Positions 30,004-38,892 of a stretch of DNA of 64,000 nt are shown here, one piece after another. The position numbers and the translations under genes are program-made. Source of the DNA: Bog-473 sp963783245 (lineage in GTDB: Bacteria; Actinomycetota; Acidimicrobiia; Acidimicrobiales; RAAP-2); assembly GCA_963783245.1 (NCBI GenBank), contig CAWAMS010000002.1, forward strand, positions 930,001 to 994,000. Reading direction: 5' to 3'. The notes beneath the pieces were generated by a model. The model did no database searches and was not told where the DNA came from. It was given only the letters and a program-made list of their open reading frames with translations. The stretch's first letter is position 1; every line of letters starts with the position of its first letter.

Positions 30004-30690
30004 ACCGCTCGAGTTCCACCCCCCGGTCGAGGAGTACCTCGAGACCATGCTGGCACTGGGCGAAGAAGGAGTGCCCGTCATCGGGGCCCGTCTCGCGGAG
30101 CGGCTGGGTCGTTCGGCCCCGTCGGTGTCCGAGATGCTGGAACGGTTGATCGAGGACGGCTTCGTCTCCCGCCAGGGTCGTCTCCTTCATCTGACCGGGG
30201 CCGGCCGCACCCTGGCCGAGAAAGTCGTGCGGAAACACCGTCTGGCGGAGCGCCTGCTGGTCGATGTGATCGGGCTCGAATGGCACAAGGTCCATCGCGA
30301 GGCCGGACGTTGGGAGCACGTGATCTCCGACGCCGTGGAGGATCGACTCGTGGAATTGCTCGGCGACCCCGCCACCTGCCCCCACGGGAACCCGATCCCG
30401 GGCTCGGGTTCGGCGGCGACCGCCGCCGAGGTCAGCACACGGCCCCTGACCGAGGTCGGGTCCGGTGAGCGCGTCCGCCTCGTGCGGATCAGCGAAGAGG
30501 TGGAGCTCAACCTCGGGTCGCTCACGATGTTGGGAGAGGGGGGCTTCATCCCCGGCGTCGTCGCCAAGGTCGGGGGCGCGACGGGCAGGACAATCTGGAG
30601 GTCCAGGTCGAAGGGGAGGGGGACGGGCCGGGTGGGACCCTCCACCTTTCGACGGAGCTCGCCGACCGACTCTTCGTCGGCTCTGCGTGA
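29993..30690 (+). CDS. DtxR/IdeR-family metal-dependent regulator (one frameshift near 3' end)
   Basis: About 232 aa. The N-terminal winged helix (YLETMLALGEEG, LAERLGRSAPSVSEMLERLI) is followed by the metal-binding and dimerisation domain with HRLAERLLVDVIGLEWHKVH, EHVISDAVEDRL and the ligand-rich DPATCPHGNPIPG. A C-terminal FeoA/SH3-like domain ends in ADRLFVGSA. One G appears missing in the GGGGG run near 30577; restoring it moves the stop to 30688-30690, overlapping the next gene's GTG. Overlap with the copper enzyme gene is notable because DtxR proteins sense Fe(II) or Mn(II). I infer, but cannot show, that it regulates this operon. Confidence 0.85.
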
Positions 30691-32000
30691 CCGTACGGCT
30701 CGTCGCCGATGCGGTCTTCACCGTCGATGCGCACGACACGGTGTGGTGCCCGGGAGCGATCGAGGTTGACGAAGGGCTGATCACCTGGGTCGGCGACCCG
30801 CGGGCCACCCCGGCCGACTCGCAGACCCAGGTCCAACAGCTGGACGGCGGCGGGCTGCTCATGCCCGGCTTGGTCAACTGTCACGGTCACTCGCCGATGA
30901 CCCTGGTCCGCAGTGCCGGGGACGGGCTGCCCCTCGATCGGTGGCTGTCCGAGGCGGTGTGGCCCCGCGAGGCCCTCCATGGCGACGAAGACGTGTTCTG
31001 GGGCATGACGCTCGGAGCGAGCGAGATGTTGCTGAACGGCATCACGACCACCTGCGAGCAGTACCTCCACGGGGCAGTGGTGGCCGAGGCCGCCCTCGCC
31101 TCGGGCATCCGGTGCATGCTCACCCCGGGTGTGTTCGACATGCCGGGCCGCGATGAAGACGGAACATGGAGGGCACACCTGGCCGAGGCATGCCGGGTCT
31201 TCGATGAGATGGACGGTGAACAGGACCGGCTCCACATCGGTTTCGGACCCCACGCGGCGTACAGCCTGCCCCCCGCCGGGCTCGCGGCAGTGGCGGAGGA
31301 GGCACAGCGCCGGGGCGCGTTGACCCAGATCCATCTGGCTGAGACGGAGGCCGAGGGCACGGTCGTCGAGGAGCGCTACGGCATGCGGGCACCGGCGCTC
31401 CTCGCCTCACTCGGCGTCCTGGACGGCCCGGTCCTCGCCGCCCACGCCGTCTGGCTGGACGAGGCGGACATGGACGTCCTGGCCGCGCACGACGTGGCGG
31501 TCGCACACTGCCCCGGGAGCAACGGGAAGCTGGGCTCCGGCGTGGCCAGGCTCGTCGCCATGCTGGAACGCGGGATCCGGGTCGGCCTCGGCACCGACGG
31601 ACCGGCGTCCAACGACGATCTCCATCTCTGGGACGAGATGCGTCTCGCCGCCATATTGGCCAGGGCCACCGCGGCTGATCCGGCCGCCCTCAGCTCGGCG
31701 GCCGCCCTCCGGCTCGCCACCAGGGGCGGGGGTGAGGCGCTCGGCCTGCCGGTCGGGGCCCTCGAGGTCGGTCGTCCCGCCGACGTCATCCGCCTGCGCA
31801 CCGACGACGCGCGGTTCGTCCCGGCCACGAACGAGACCGAGCTGCTGGGACACCTGGTCTGGGCCGGTGCGGGGTACCTCGTGACAGATGTGTGGGTGGG
31901 GGGCTCGCCGGTGGTCGTGGGGGGCCACTGCGTCCAGATCGACAGTGAGCGGGCCCGGGCGGAGGTGCGCGAGCGGGCCTGGCGTCTCTTCGCACCCTGA
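30687..32000 (+). CDS. amidohydrolase, MTA/SAH deaminase-like
   Basis: 437 aa of the metal-dependent hydrolase superfamily. The metal motif is in MPGLVNCHGHSPMTLVRS, followed by DGLPLDRWL, GFGPHAAYS, QIHLAETEAEG, AHAVWLDEADMDVL, AHCPGSNGKLGSG and GTDGPASNDDL, the pattern of the 5'-methylthioadenosine/S-adenosylhomocysteine deaminase and chlorohydrolase group. Exact substrate is not determined. GTG at 30687 overlaps the DtxR-type stop as GTGA. Its stop lies in a tandem duplication. With the amine oxidase it suggests a nitrogen-salvage unit. Confidence 0.85.
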   Translation: MTVRLVADAVFTVDAHDTVWCPGAIEVDEGLITWVGDPRATPADSQTQVQQLDGGGLLMPGLVNCHGHSPMTLVRSAGDGLPLDRWLSEAVWPREALHGDEDVFWGMTLGASEMLLNGITTTCEQYLHGAVVAEAALASGIRCMLTPGVFDMPGRDEDGTWRAHLAEACRVFDEMDGEQDRLHIGFGPHAAYSLPPAGLAAVAEEAQRRGALTQIHLAETEAEGTVVEERYGMRAPALLASLGVLDGPVLAAHAVWLDEADMDVLAAHDVAVAHCPGSNGKLGSGVARLVAMLERGIRVGLGTDGPASNDDLHLWDEMRLAAILARATAADPAALSSAAALRLATRGGGEALGLPVGALEVGRPADVIRLRTDDARFVPATNETELLGHLVWAGAGYLVTDVWVGGSPVVVGGHCVQIDSERARAEVRERAWRLFAP

Positions 32001-32018
32001 GACTCTTCGCACCCTGAG
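31986..32018. repeat. tandem duplication of an amidohydrolase stop region (16 bp, period 17)
   Basis: CTCTTCGCACCCTGAG at 31986-32001 recurs exactly at 32003-32018. The unit includes the last codons (LFAP) and TGA stop of the amidohydrolase. Farther on, GTTTTTGCC occurs twice before obg. Confidence 0.9.
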
Positions 32019-32049
32019 GGTTTTTGCCTCCTGACCCGTTTTTGCCCTT

Positions 32050-32055
32050 TAAGCT
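32050..32055 (+). promoter_or_regulatory. -10-like TAAGCT before obg
   Basis: TAAGCT ends 8 nt upstream of the obg ATG at 32064, with no Shine-Dalgarno. It is a leaderless-start candidate for the obg-proBA operon. Confidence 0.35.
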
Positions 32056-32063
32056 GGACCGTT

Positions 32064-33344
32064 ATGGCAGGCTTCGTCGATCAGGCTCAACTGCACGCGC
32101 GGGCCGGGGACGGGGGTGCCGGGGCCGTCTCGTGGCGCCGTGAGGCCCACGTCGATCGCGGGGGGCCCGACGGCGGGGACGGCGGCCATGGCGGGGACGT
32201 CTGGCTCGTGGCCTCGGTCAACCAGTCCTCGCTCCTCGGCTTCCGTGACCATCCCTTCCGGCGGGCCACCGACGGGGGTCATGGGTCGGGACAGAAGAAG
32301 CACGGCGCCAGAGGCAAGGACATCGTGGTCCCGGTCCCGGTCGGGACCGTCGTCCGCGACAACGACGGGGCGGTGCAGTGCGACCTGGCGGGTGACGGCG
32401 ACCGGTTCCTGATCGCCGAAGGGGGCCAGGGCGGGCGGGGCAATGCGCGCTTTCTCTCCAACCGGCGCCGCGCCCCGGCCTTCGCCGAGCAGGGGGAGAA
32501 GGGCCAGGAGCGCTGGCTCGACATGGAGCTCAAGCTGATGGCCGATGTGGCGCTCGTGGGCTTCCCCAACGCCGGCAAGTCGACCCTCATCTCCACCGTC
32601 TCGGCGGCCAAGCCCAAGATCGCGGACTACCCGTTCACGACCTTGGTGCCGCATCTCGGCGTCGTGCGGGTGGGGGGCGTGCGTGACGGCACCGAGTTCG
32701 TCATGGCGGACATCCCCGGACTGGTCGAGGGCGCAGCGGAGGGCAAGGGCCTCGGCCACCGCTTCCTGCGCCACATCGAGCGGGCGCGGGTGCTCGTGGT
32801 CCTGCTCGACCTCGATCCGCACGCCGGGCACAGTCCCGAGGACCAATTGCGCATTCTGCTGGGGGAGCTCGGCGGGTATCAGCCCGCCCTCCTCGAACGC
32901 CCACGCATGGTGGTCGGGAGCAAGGGTGATCTGGGCCACGGTGATCTGGGCCACGGTGATCTGGGCCACGACGAGCCCTTCTGCGACCTGATCGTGTCGG
33001 CCGCAACGGGGGCCGGGGTGCAGGCGCTGGTGGACAAGCTGGCGGCCCTGGTCCAAGAGGTGCGGGCCGCAGCGGTCGTCGAGGCCACCGGTGCGATCGT
33101 CATCCACCGACCGGTCCCCGAAGGCGTCGACGTGCAACGGATCGCGCCCGGGACCTGGCGCGTGGTCGGGCGGGTGGCCGAGCGTGCGGTGGCGTTCTCG
33201 GACCTCAACGACGTAGGCGCACTCGATGAGGCTGTCAAACGCCTCCGTCGTCTCGGCGTCGACCGTGCCCTCTCGCGGGCCGGGGTGCGTGACGGCGACG
33301 AGGTCACCGTCGGGAACATGACCTTCACCTGGGGCGAGCCGTGA
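32064..33344 (+). CDS. obg: Obg family GTPase (CgtA)
   Basis: Ribosome-assembly GTPase, 426 aa. The Gly-rich Obg fold runs from FVDQAQLHARAGDGGAGAVS through GGQGGRGNARF. The G domain has G1 GFPNAGKST (166-174), the switch region DYPFTTLVPHLG and G3 DIPGLVEGA. The G4 region is unusual: instead of NKxD it reads GSKGDL, followed by a tripled GDLGH unit (residues 288-302). The C-terminal OCT domain is present (GTWRVVGRVAERAVAFSDLN). The stop overlaps the proB GTG. Confidence 0.95.
   Translation: MAGFVDQAQLHARAGDGGAGAVSWRREAHVDRGGPDGGDGGHGGDVWLVASVNQSSLLGFRDHPFRRATDGGHGSGQKKHGARGKDIVVPVPVGTVVRDNDGAVQCDLAGDGDRFLIAEGGQGGRGNARFLSNRRRAPAFAEQGEKGQERWLDMELKLMADVALVGFPNAGKSTLISTVSAAKPKIADYPFTTLVPHLGVVRVGGVRDGTEFVMADIPGLVEGAAEGKGLGHRFLRHIERARVLVVLLDLDPHAGHSPEDQLRILLGELGGYQPALLERPRMVVGSKGDLGHGDLGHGDLGHDEPFCDLIVSAATGAGVQALVDKLAALVQEVRAAAVVEATGAIVIHRPVPEGVDVQRIAPGTWRVVGRVAERAVAFSDLNDVGALDEAVKRLRRLGVDRALSRAGVRDGDEVTVGNMTFTWGEP
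32925..32969 (+). repeat. triple 15-bp in-frame repeat inside obg
   Basis: GGTGATCTGGGCCAC occurs three times in perfect tandem and encodes GDLGH three times, next to the nucleotide-specificity (G4) motif of Obg. Perfect DNA identity suggests recent expansion by slippage. Confidence 0.95.
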
Positions 33345-34411
33345 TCGCCGTCGTCAAGATCGGCTCGTCCTCGGTCACGTCGGCCACCGTCGAGCGCCTG
33401 TGCACCGAGATCGCGGCGCTCCGTGGCGCCGGCCACACCGTGGTCGTCGTGACGTCGGGCGCCATCGCCGCCGGGTGGGCCGCGCTCGGCCGGGGCGAGG
33501 AGCGGCCCGCTGACCCGGCCGTGCTCCAGGCGGTGTCCGCCGTCGGGCAGCACCGGCTCATGCGTCTGTGGCAGGACGGCTTGGACCCCCACGGGATCCT
33601 CGCCGGACAGGTGCTCCTGGCCCCCCTCGACTTCGTGCACCGCACGCAGTACCTGCACGCCCGGGGGACGCTGGACCACCTCATCGAGCTGGGCGTGCTC
33701 CCCGTGATCAACGAGAACGACGCGGTGGCCGACGAAGAGATTCGCTTCGGGGACAACGATCGGTTGGCGGCCCTGGTGGCGCACCTGGTCCGGGCCCACC
33801 TGCTCGTCCTGCTCACCGACGCGCCGGGATTGCTGACGGCGGACCCCCGCCTGGTCGCAGAGGCCTCCCTGATCGACGAGGTGGCCGAGATCGACCACCG
33901 TCTGGAGCAGATGGCCGGCGGGGCGGGCAGCGCGGTCGGGAGCGGGGGCATGGCCTCCAAGGTGGCGGCGGCCAAGATCGCCACCTGGTCCGGTGTCGAG
34001 ACGGTCATCGCCGACGCCGCCCGACCCGGAGTACTGGCCGCTGCAGTGGCGGGGGAGTCCGGCGTCGGCACGGTCTTCCGGGCCCGACCGCAGCGCCTCT
34101 CGGCCCGCAAGCTGTGGATCGCCTTCGCCCGCGGGGCCTCGGGACGCCTCATCGTCGACCACGGGGCTCAGGTCGCCCTGGCCGAGCGCGGGCGGTCGCT
34201 GCTCCCGGCCGGCGTGGTCGCGGCCGAGGGCGAGTTCGGGCCCGACGATGCCGTCGAGATCGTGGGTCCCGACGGGAAGGTCTTCGCCAAGGGCCTGGTA
34301 CGGATGGGTGCCGCCCGCTCGGCGGAATGGATCGGACGGCAGACCGACCAGCTGCCTGAGGACATGTCCCACCTGGTCGTCCATAGGGACGATCTGGTGC
34401 TTGTACAGTAA
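33341..34411 (+). CDS. proB: glutamate 5-kinase
   Basis: First step of proline synthesis: phosphorylates glutamate. The 356-aa protein has the amino-acid kinase domain (VVKIGSSSVTSATVERL, VVTSGAIAAGWAALG, LPVINENDAVADEEIRFGDND) and a C-terminal PUA domain (GRLIVDHGAQVALAERGRS). GTG at 33341 overlaps the obg stop (GTGA). The obg-proB-proA order is widely conserved. Confidence 0.96.
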   Translation: MIAVVKIGSSSVTSATVERLCTEIAALRGAGHTVVVVTSGAIAAGWAALGRGEERPADPAVLQAVSAVGQHRLMRLWQDGLDPHGILAGQVLLAPLDFVHRTQYLHARGTLDHLIELGVLPVINENDAVADEEIRFGDNDRLAALVAHLVRAHLLVLLTDAPGLLTADPRLVAEASLIDEVAEIDHRLEQMAGGAGSAVGSGGMASKVAAAKIATWSGVETVIADAARPGVLAAAVAGESGVGTVFRARPQRLSARKLWIAFARGASGRLIVDHGAQVALAERGRSLLPAGVVAAEGEFGPDDAVEIVGPDGKVFAKGLVRMGAARSAEWIGRQTDQLPEDMSHLVVHRDDLVLVQ

Positions 34412-34415
34412 TTCG

Positions 34416-35732
34416 GTGACCACGCCGGTACTGGAGGACTTGGCGCGCCGCGTCCAGGCGGCGTCCCGCTCGGTCGCCCGCGCGCCCGGTCCGGTACGGG
34501 ACGATGCCCTGCGCATGGCGGCGGACCTGCTCGATGAGGAGTGGACGACGCTGCTGGAGGTCAACCGGGGCGACCTCGCCCGCGCCGAGTCCGCCGGAAT
34601 GGCGGCGTCGGCCCAGGATCGATTGCGGCTGACCGAGGCCCGGGTCCGGGCCATGGCGGCCGGCCTGCGCGGCGTGGCCTCGCTGGCCGATCCGGTCGGC
34701 GAGGTGCTCGAGGGCTGGGTGCGGCCCAACGGGTTGCGGGTGTCGCGGGTGCGGGTGCCGCTCGGCGTGATCGGCGTCATTTACGAGAATCGCCCCAACG
34801 TGACCAGCGATGCCGCCGGGCTGTGCCTGAAGGCGGGGAACGCCGCCTTCCTCCGTGGGTCGGCCTCTGCGCTGGACTCGAACCGGGCGATCGTCTCCCT
34901 CTTGCGACGGGCGGCCGGCAAGGCCGGGCTCCCCGAGGACTCGGTGGCCCTGGTGGAGGACACGTCGCACCAGACGGCGGTGGCCTTCATGCGGCTGCGC
35001 GGGCTCATCGACTGCCTCATCCCGCGCGGTGGCCCGGCGCTCATCGCCTCGCTCCTCGAGAACGCCACCGTGCCCTATGTGCTCGACGGCGATGGCAACT
35101 GCCACGTCTACGTGGACGCCGGGGCCGATCTCTCGATGGCGCTCGACATCGTGGTGAATGCCAAGACCCACCGCTTCGGCGTGTGTAACGCGGCGGAGAC
35201 GATCCTGGTACACGGGGCCGTGGCCGAGGCCTTCTTGCCCCCCATGGCGGCCGCCCTGGTCGGCGCCGGGGTCGAGCTGCGCGGGGACGAGCGGGTGCGG
35301 GCCATCCTGGCCGGTGCACCCGGGTCGGCCGGCGCGCCCGGGTCGGCCGGGTCGGCCGGCGCGCCCGGCGGCCGGCAGGTGACGGCGGCGGACGAGTCCG
35401 ACTTCGCCACCGAGTTCCTGGGCCCGGTCGTTGCCGTGGGCGTCGTCGACAGCCTGGACGGAGCGATCGAGCACATCACCCGTTACAGCTCGGGGCATTC
35501 CGAGGCGATCGTGACCGGGGATCTCAGGGCGGCCGACCGGTTCGTGGCCGAGGTCGACGCGGCGGCGGTGCTCGTGAACGCGTCGACTCGCTTCATCGAC
35601 GGCGAGGAGCTGGGATTGGGAGCGGAAGTGGGAATTTCAACGCAAAAACTGCATGCACGAGGACCGATGGGAGTACGGGAGTTGACCAGCGTGAAATGGG
35701 TGGTACGAGGAGACGGGCAGGTGCGCCGGTGA
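34416..35732 (+). CDS. proA: gamma-glutamyl phosphate reductase
   Basis: Second step of proline synthesis, an aldehyde-dehydrogenase-fold reductase of 438 aa. Family motifs include VPLGVIGVIYENRPNVTSDA, LCLKAGNAAFLRGSASA and the active-site Cys in KTHRFGVCNAAETILVH. The C-terminus GAEVGISTQKLHARGPMG is typical. A low-complexity Gly/Ala/Ser/Pro insert of about 21 residues (from GAPGSAGAPGSAG) sits near residue 305, probably in a surface loop. GTG start 5 bases after the proB stop; stop overlaps the moxR-type GTG. Confidence 0.95.
   Translation: MTTPVLEDLARRVQAASRSVARAPGPVRDDALRMAADLLDEEWTTLLEVNRGDLARAESAGMAASAQDRLRLTEARVRAMAAGLRGVASLADPVGEVLEGWVRPNGLRVSRVRVPLGVIGVIYENRPNVTSDAAGLCLKAGNAAFLRGSASALDSNRAIVSLLRRAAGKAGLPEDSVALVEDTSHQTAVAFMRLRGLIDCLIPRGGPALIASLLENATVPYVLDGDGNCHVYVDAGADLSMALDIVVNAKTHRFGVCNAAETILVHGAVAEAFLPPMAAALVGAGVELRGDERVRAILAGAPGSAGAPGSAGSAGAPGGRQVTAADESDFATEFLGPVVAVGVVDSLDGAIEHITRYSSGHSEAIVTGDLRAADRFVAEVDAAAVLVNASTRFIDGEELGLGAEVGISTQKLHARGPMGVRELTSVKWVVRGDGQVRR
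35312..35379 (+). repeat. GC-rich in-frame tandem repeats inside proA
   Basis: Units built from GCGCCCGGGTCGGCCGG repeat two to three times, encoding alternating GAPGSAG and GSAG. They account for the low-complexity insert in ProA. Confidence 0.85.
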
Positions 35733-36712
35733 GCGCGGACGACGGCGTTGCGAGGACGGCGGCCAAGCTGGGCCTGCCCGATGTCGGTCCACCGCGCTTC
35801 GCCTCGCTGGACGACGTGCGCAGCGGTCTGGGCGACGTGGGCTACCTGGCGGACGAGTCCATCAGCGGGGTGGTCTACCTGGCCGACCGTCTGGCCAAGC
35901 CGGTCCTCGTGGAGGGACCGGCCGGGACGGGCAAGACGCAGCTGGCCAAGTCGGTGGCCGAGCTCACCGGCGCCCGGCTGATACGCCTGCAGTGTTACGA
36001 GGGGCTCGATGAGTCCAAGGCACTCTACGAATGGAACTATCGCAAGCAGCTGCTGCGTATCCAGGCGGGCGGGCCCGGGGAGATCGAGAGCGGCGGCGCG
36101 AGCGCAGATGCCGGCGCCGGCGCCGACGGCCGCCACCACCCGTCGTGGAAGGAGCTCGAGGAGGACATTTTCTCCGAGGAGTTCCTTTTGGCGAGGCCGC
36201 TGCTGGAAGCCATCCGCTCCACCGATCCGGTGGTCCTGCTGGTCGACGAAGTGGACCGGGTGGAGCTGGAGACCGAGGCCCTGCTGCTCGAGATCCTCAG
36301 CGAGTACCAGGTCTCCATCCCCGAGCTCGGGACGGTGCGGGCCACCCGCCTGCCCATGGTCTTCCTGACGTCCAACAACACCCGCGAGCTCTCCGAGGCG
36401 CTCAAGCGCCGCTGCCTGTACCTGCACATCGACTACCCCGACCTCGACCGGGAGCGGGCGATCGTGCGGTCTCGGGTGCCGGGCATCACCGAAGAGCTGG
36501 CGGACCAGGTGGCCCGTATCGTGCGTTCGCTGCGCACCTTGGAGCTCCGCAAGGCCCCGTCGGTCTCCGAGACCCTCGATTGGGCGCGCACCCTGGTCAT
36601 CCTCGGCACCGAGACGATCGACGCCGCAGGCGCCCGGGACACCCTGCACATTTTGCTGAAGTACCAGACCGACATCGATCGGGCTGCCAAGGAACTGCTC
36701 TCGGTGAGCTGA
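35729..36712 (+). CDS. MoxR-type AAA+ ATPase
   Basis: 327 aa. Walker A EGPAGTGKTQLAKS, Walker B VVLLVDEVDRVE and sensor-1 VFLTSNNTRELSEALKRRC define the MoxR/CbbQ/NorQ group, which remodels metalloenzymes or other clients together with a VWA protein. The GTG at 35729 overlaps the proA stop, and its stop overlaps the VWA gene ATG (TGATG). An acidic/Gly insert (GGASADAGAGADGRHH) lies before the Walker B. Client unknown. Confidence 0.92.
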   Translation: MSADDGVARTAAKLGLPDVGPPRFASLDDVRSGLGDVGYLADESISGVVYLADRLAKPVLVEGPAGTGKTQLAKSVAELTGARLIRLQCYEGLDESKALYEWNYRKQLLRIQAGGPGEIESGGASADAGAGADGRHHPSWKELEEDIFSEEFLLARPLLEAIRSTDPVVLLVDEVDRVELETEALLLEILSEYQVSIPELGTVRATRLPMVFLTSNNTRELSEALKRRCLYLHIDYPDLDRERAIVRSRVPGITEELADQVARIVRSLRTLELRKAPSVSETLDWARTLVILGTETIDAAGARDTLHILLKYQTDIDRAAKELLSVS

Positions 36713-38160
36713 TGCTCGATCTCCTGTCGGGCTTCGTCACCGAGCTCCGCAAGGCCGGCCTTCCGGTGTCGCTGACCGAGCACCTCGATGCCGCCGAGGC
36801 CGTGCACCACATCCCCCTCGAGGATCGAGAGGGGTTGAAGTACGCCCTGGCGGCAACGCTGGTCAAGTCCTCGTCGCACTGGCACGCCTTCGAGACCGCC
36901 TTCGAGGTCTTCTTCGCGGTGCGCTCGGGGGGACACGGCATCGACGGCGACGGGGGCGGCGACGGCGACGAGCTGGGTGAGAACGCCGAGGCAGGCACAG
37001 GCGAGGGCGGCCAGAGGGGACGGGGCAAGGGATCGGGTGGCGGCGAGGGCATGACGCCCGAGGAGCTGGCCGAGATGCTCTTCAAGTCCCTCCTGTCCTC
37101 GGATCACGGCCTCATGCACGCGGTGGCGCGGGGCGCCGTCGACCGTTACGCCGGCATGGAGCCGGGACGGCCGGTCGGCGGGACGTACTACCTCTACCGG
37201 ACGCTGCGGAACCTCGACCTCGACGGGGTCCTGGAGCGATTGATGGCACAAGCTCAGGCGGGAGCGGCGGGGGGCGCACTGACCGACCTGGAGGAGCGAC
37301 TGGCCGGGGACGAGTACCGGGCTCGCATCGAGCGGTTCCGGCGTGCGGTCGAGACCGAGATCAGGCGCCGCCTCGTCGAGGACCGGGGTGCCGAAGCCCT
37401 GGCGCGCTCGGTGCGCAAGCCGTTGCCCGAGGACATCGACGTGATGCACGCGACACGGGAGGAGCTGGCGGTGCTCCAGCGTGTGCTCCAGCCGCTGTCG
37501 CGCAAGTTGGCGGTGCGGCTGGCCCGCAAGCGCCGGCACGGCCACAAGGGGCCGCTCGACTTCAGGGCCACGGTGCGCCGTTCGCTGTCGACGGGCGGGG
37601 TGCCCATCGAGCCCCGGTTCCGCCATCCGCGCCCCAGCAAGCCCGAGATCTTCGTCATCGCCGACATCTCGGGCTCCGTGGCGTCGTTCGCCCGGTTCAC
37701 CCTGCACCTGGTCTATGCCATCAGCGCCCAGTTCTCCAAGGTGCGCAGCTTCGTCTTCGTCGACGGCATCGATGAGGTCACGCGGTTCTTCGAGGGGGTG
37801 ATCGATCCGGCCGAAGCGGTGGCGCGGATCAATCAGGAGGCGGACGTCATCTGGGTCGACGGCCACTCCGACTACGGCCACGCGCTGAGCGAGTTCCACC
37901 GGCGGTGGGGCGATCAGGTCACGTCCCGTTCGAGCGTGTTGTTGCTGGGCGACGCGCGCAACAACTATCACGCCTCACAGTCGTGGGTCGTCGAAGACCT
38001 GCAGCGCCGCGCCCGCCATGTCTACTGGCTCAATCCCGAACCACGTGACTACTGGGGCTCGGGCGATTCCATCGTGGGGGAGTACGCGGCACACTGCGAC
38101 GAGGTCGTCGAGTGCCGGACGCTGCGCCAGCTGGAGCATTTCGTCGGCAACCTGGCGTGA
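36712..38160 (+). CDS. VWA domain protein, CoxE-like
   Basis: 482 aa, partner of the MoxR ATPase. The N-terminal region begins LLSGFVTELRKAGLPVSLTEHLDA, as in CoxE-like proteins. A highly flexible Gly/Asp-rich linker (DGGGDGDELGE to GKGSGGGEG) follows. The C-terminal VWA domain has the MIDAS core VIADISGSVASF, VFVDGIDEVTRF and SSVLLLGDARNNY. With the ATPase it resembles the CbbQ/CbbO and NorQ/NorD pairs, but no metalloenzyme client is next to it. Stop overlaps the phosphatase GTG. Confidence 0.9.
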   Translation: MLDLLSGFVTELRKAGLPVSLTEHLDAAEAVHHIPLEDREGLKYALAATLVKSSSHWHAFETAFEVFFAVRSGGHGIDGDGGGDGDELGENAEAGTGEGGQRGRGKGSGGGEGMTPEELAEMLFKSLLSSDHGLMHAVARGAVDRYAGMEPGRPVGGTYYLYRTLRNLDLDGVLERLMAQAQAGAAGGALTDLEERLAGDEYRARIERFRRAVETEIRRRLVEDRGAEALARSVRKPLPEDIDVMHATREELAVLQRVLQPLSRKLAVRLARKRRHGHKGPLDFRATVRRSLSTGGVPIEPRFRHPRPSKPEIFVIADISGSVASFARFTLHLVYAISAQFSKVRSFVFVDGIDEVTRFFEGVIDPAEAVARINQEADVIWVDGHSDYGHALSEFHRRWGDQVTSRSSVLLLGDARNNYHASQSWVVEDLQRRARHVYWLNPEPRDYWGSGDSIVGEYAAHCDEVVECRTLRQLEHFVGNLA

Positions 38161-38892
38161 GCGAAGAAGCAGAATCGCTCCGCACCTCGTTCGGTGTGCC
38201 CAGCGGTGTGCGCCGCGTCTTCGCACCGACGGACGGCAGCACCCGCATCGTGCTAATCCGTCACGGCGAAGCGGTGTGCAACATCAACGGCATCGTCGGC
38301 GGCCAGCGCGGCTGTACCGGTCTGACCGGCCTGGGACGCCGCCAGGTGACGGCCCTGGCGGAGCGGCTCGCCGCAACGGGTGAGCTCGAGGGGGCGACCG
38401 CCCTCTACGCCTCGACGTTGCCCCGGGCCGTGGAGACCGCAGGGCTGCTGCAGGCGGTGGTCGGCGAGGGCGACCTCGAGATTGAGCAGGACCGCTCGTT
38501 GAGCGAGCTCTTTCCGGGCGAGGCGGACGGATTGGGCTGGCAGGAGGTCGTCGATCGCTTCGGGGTACCTGAATGGGACACCGACCCTGACATCCTGATC
38601 GCACCCGGGGGGGAGAGCTGGTCCGGTTTCGTGGTTCGTGCCTCCGAGGCCGTCCGCACCCTGGCCGAGCGGCATCCGGGCGAGCAGGTGGTGGCGGCCG
38701 TGCATGCCGGCGTCATCGAATCGACGATGATCGCCAACCTGGCCATTCCTCTGGCCACGTCGCAGAGGGGATGGACGCGGATTGTGCACGCGTCGTTGAC
38801 CGAGTGGGAGTGGGTCCCGTCCTCGCGCCGCTGGATCCTCGTGCGCTTCAACGACGCGTGCGGGATACCGGTTCAGGATCAGCAGGCGCTGA
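38157..38892 (+). CDS. histidine phosphatase superfamily protein (3' end unresolved)
   Basis: Phosphoglycerate-mutase-like phosphatase of about 240 aa. The catalytic motif VLIRHGEAVCN is followed by GCTGLTGLGRRQVTALAERL, the second conserved Arg in YASTLPRAVETA, Glu in LSELFPGEADG and the second His in VAAVHAGVIES. GTG at 38157 overlaps the VWA stop. After WILVRFNDAC the frame stays open to 39587, antisense to the repeat protein. A one-base shift would give a stop at 38890-38892, and I use that as a provisional end. Substrate unknown. Confidence 0.82.
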
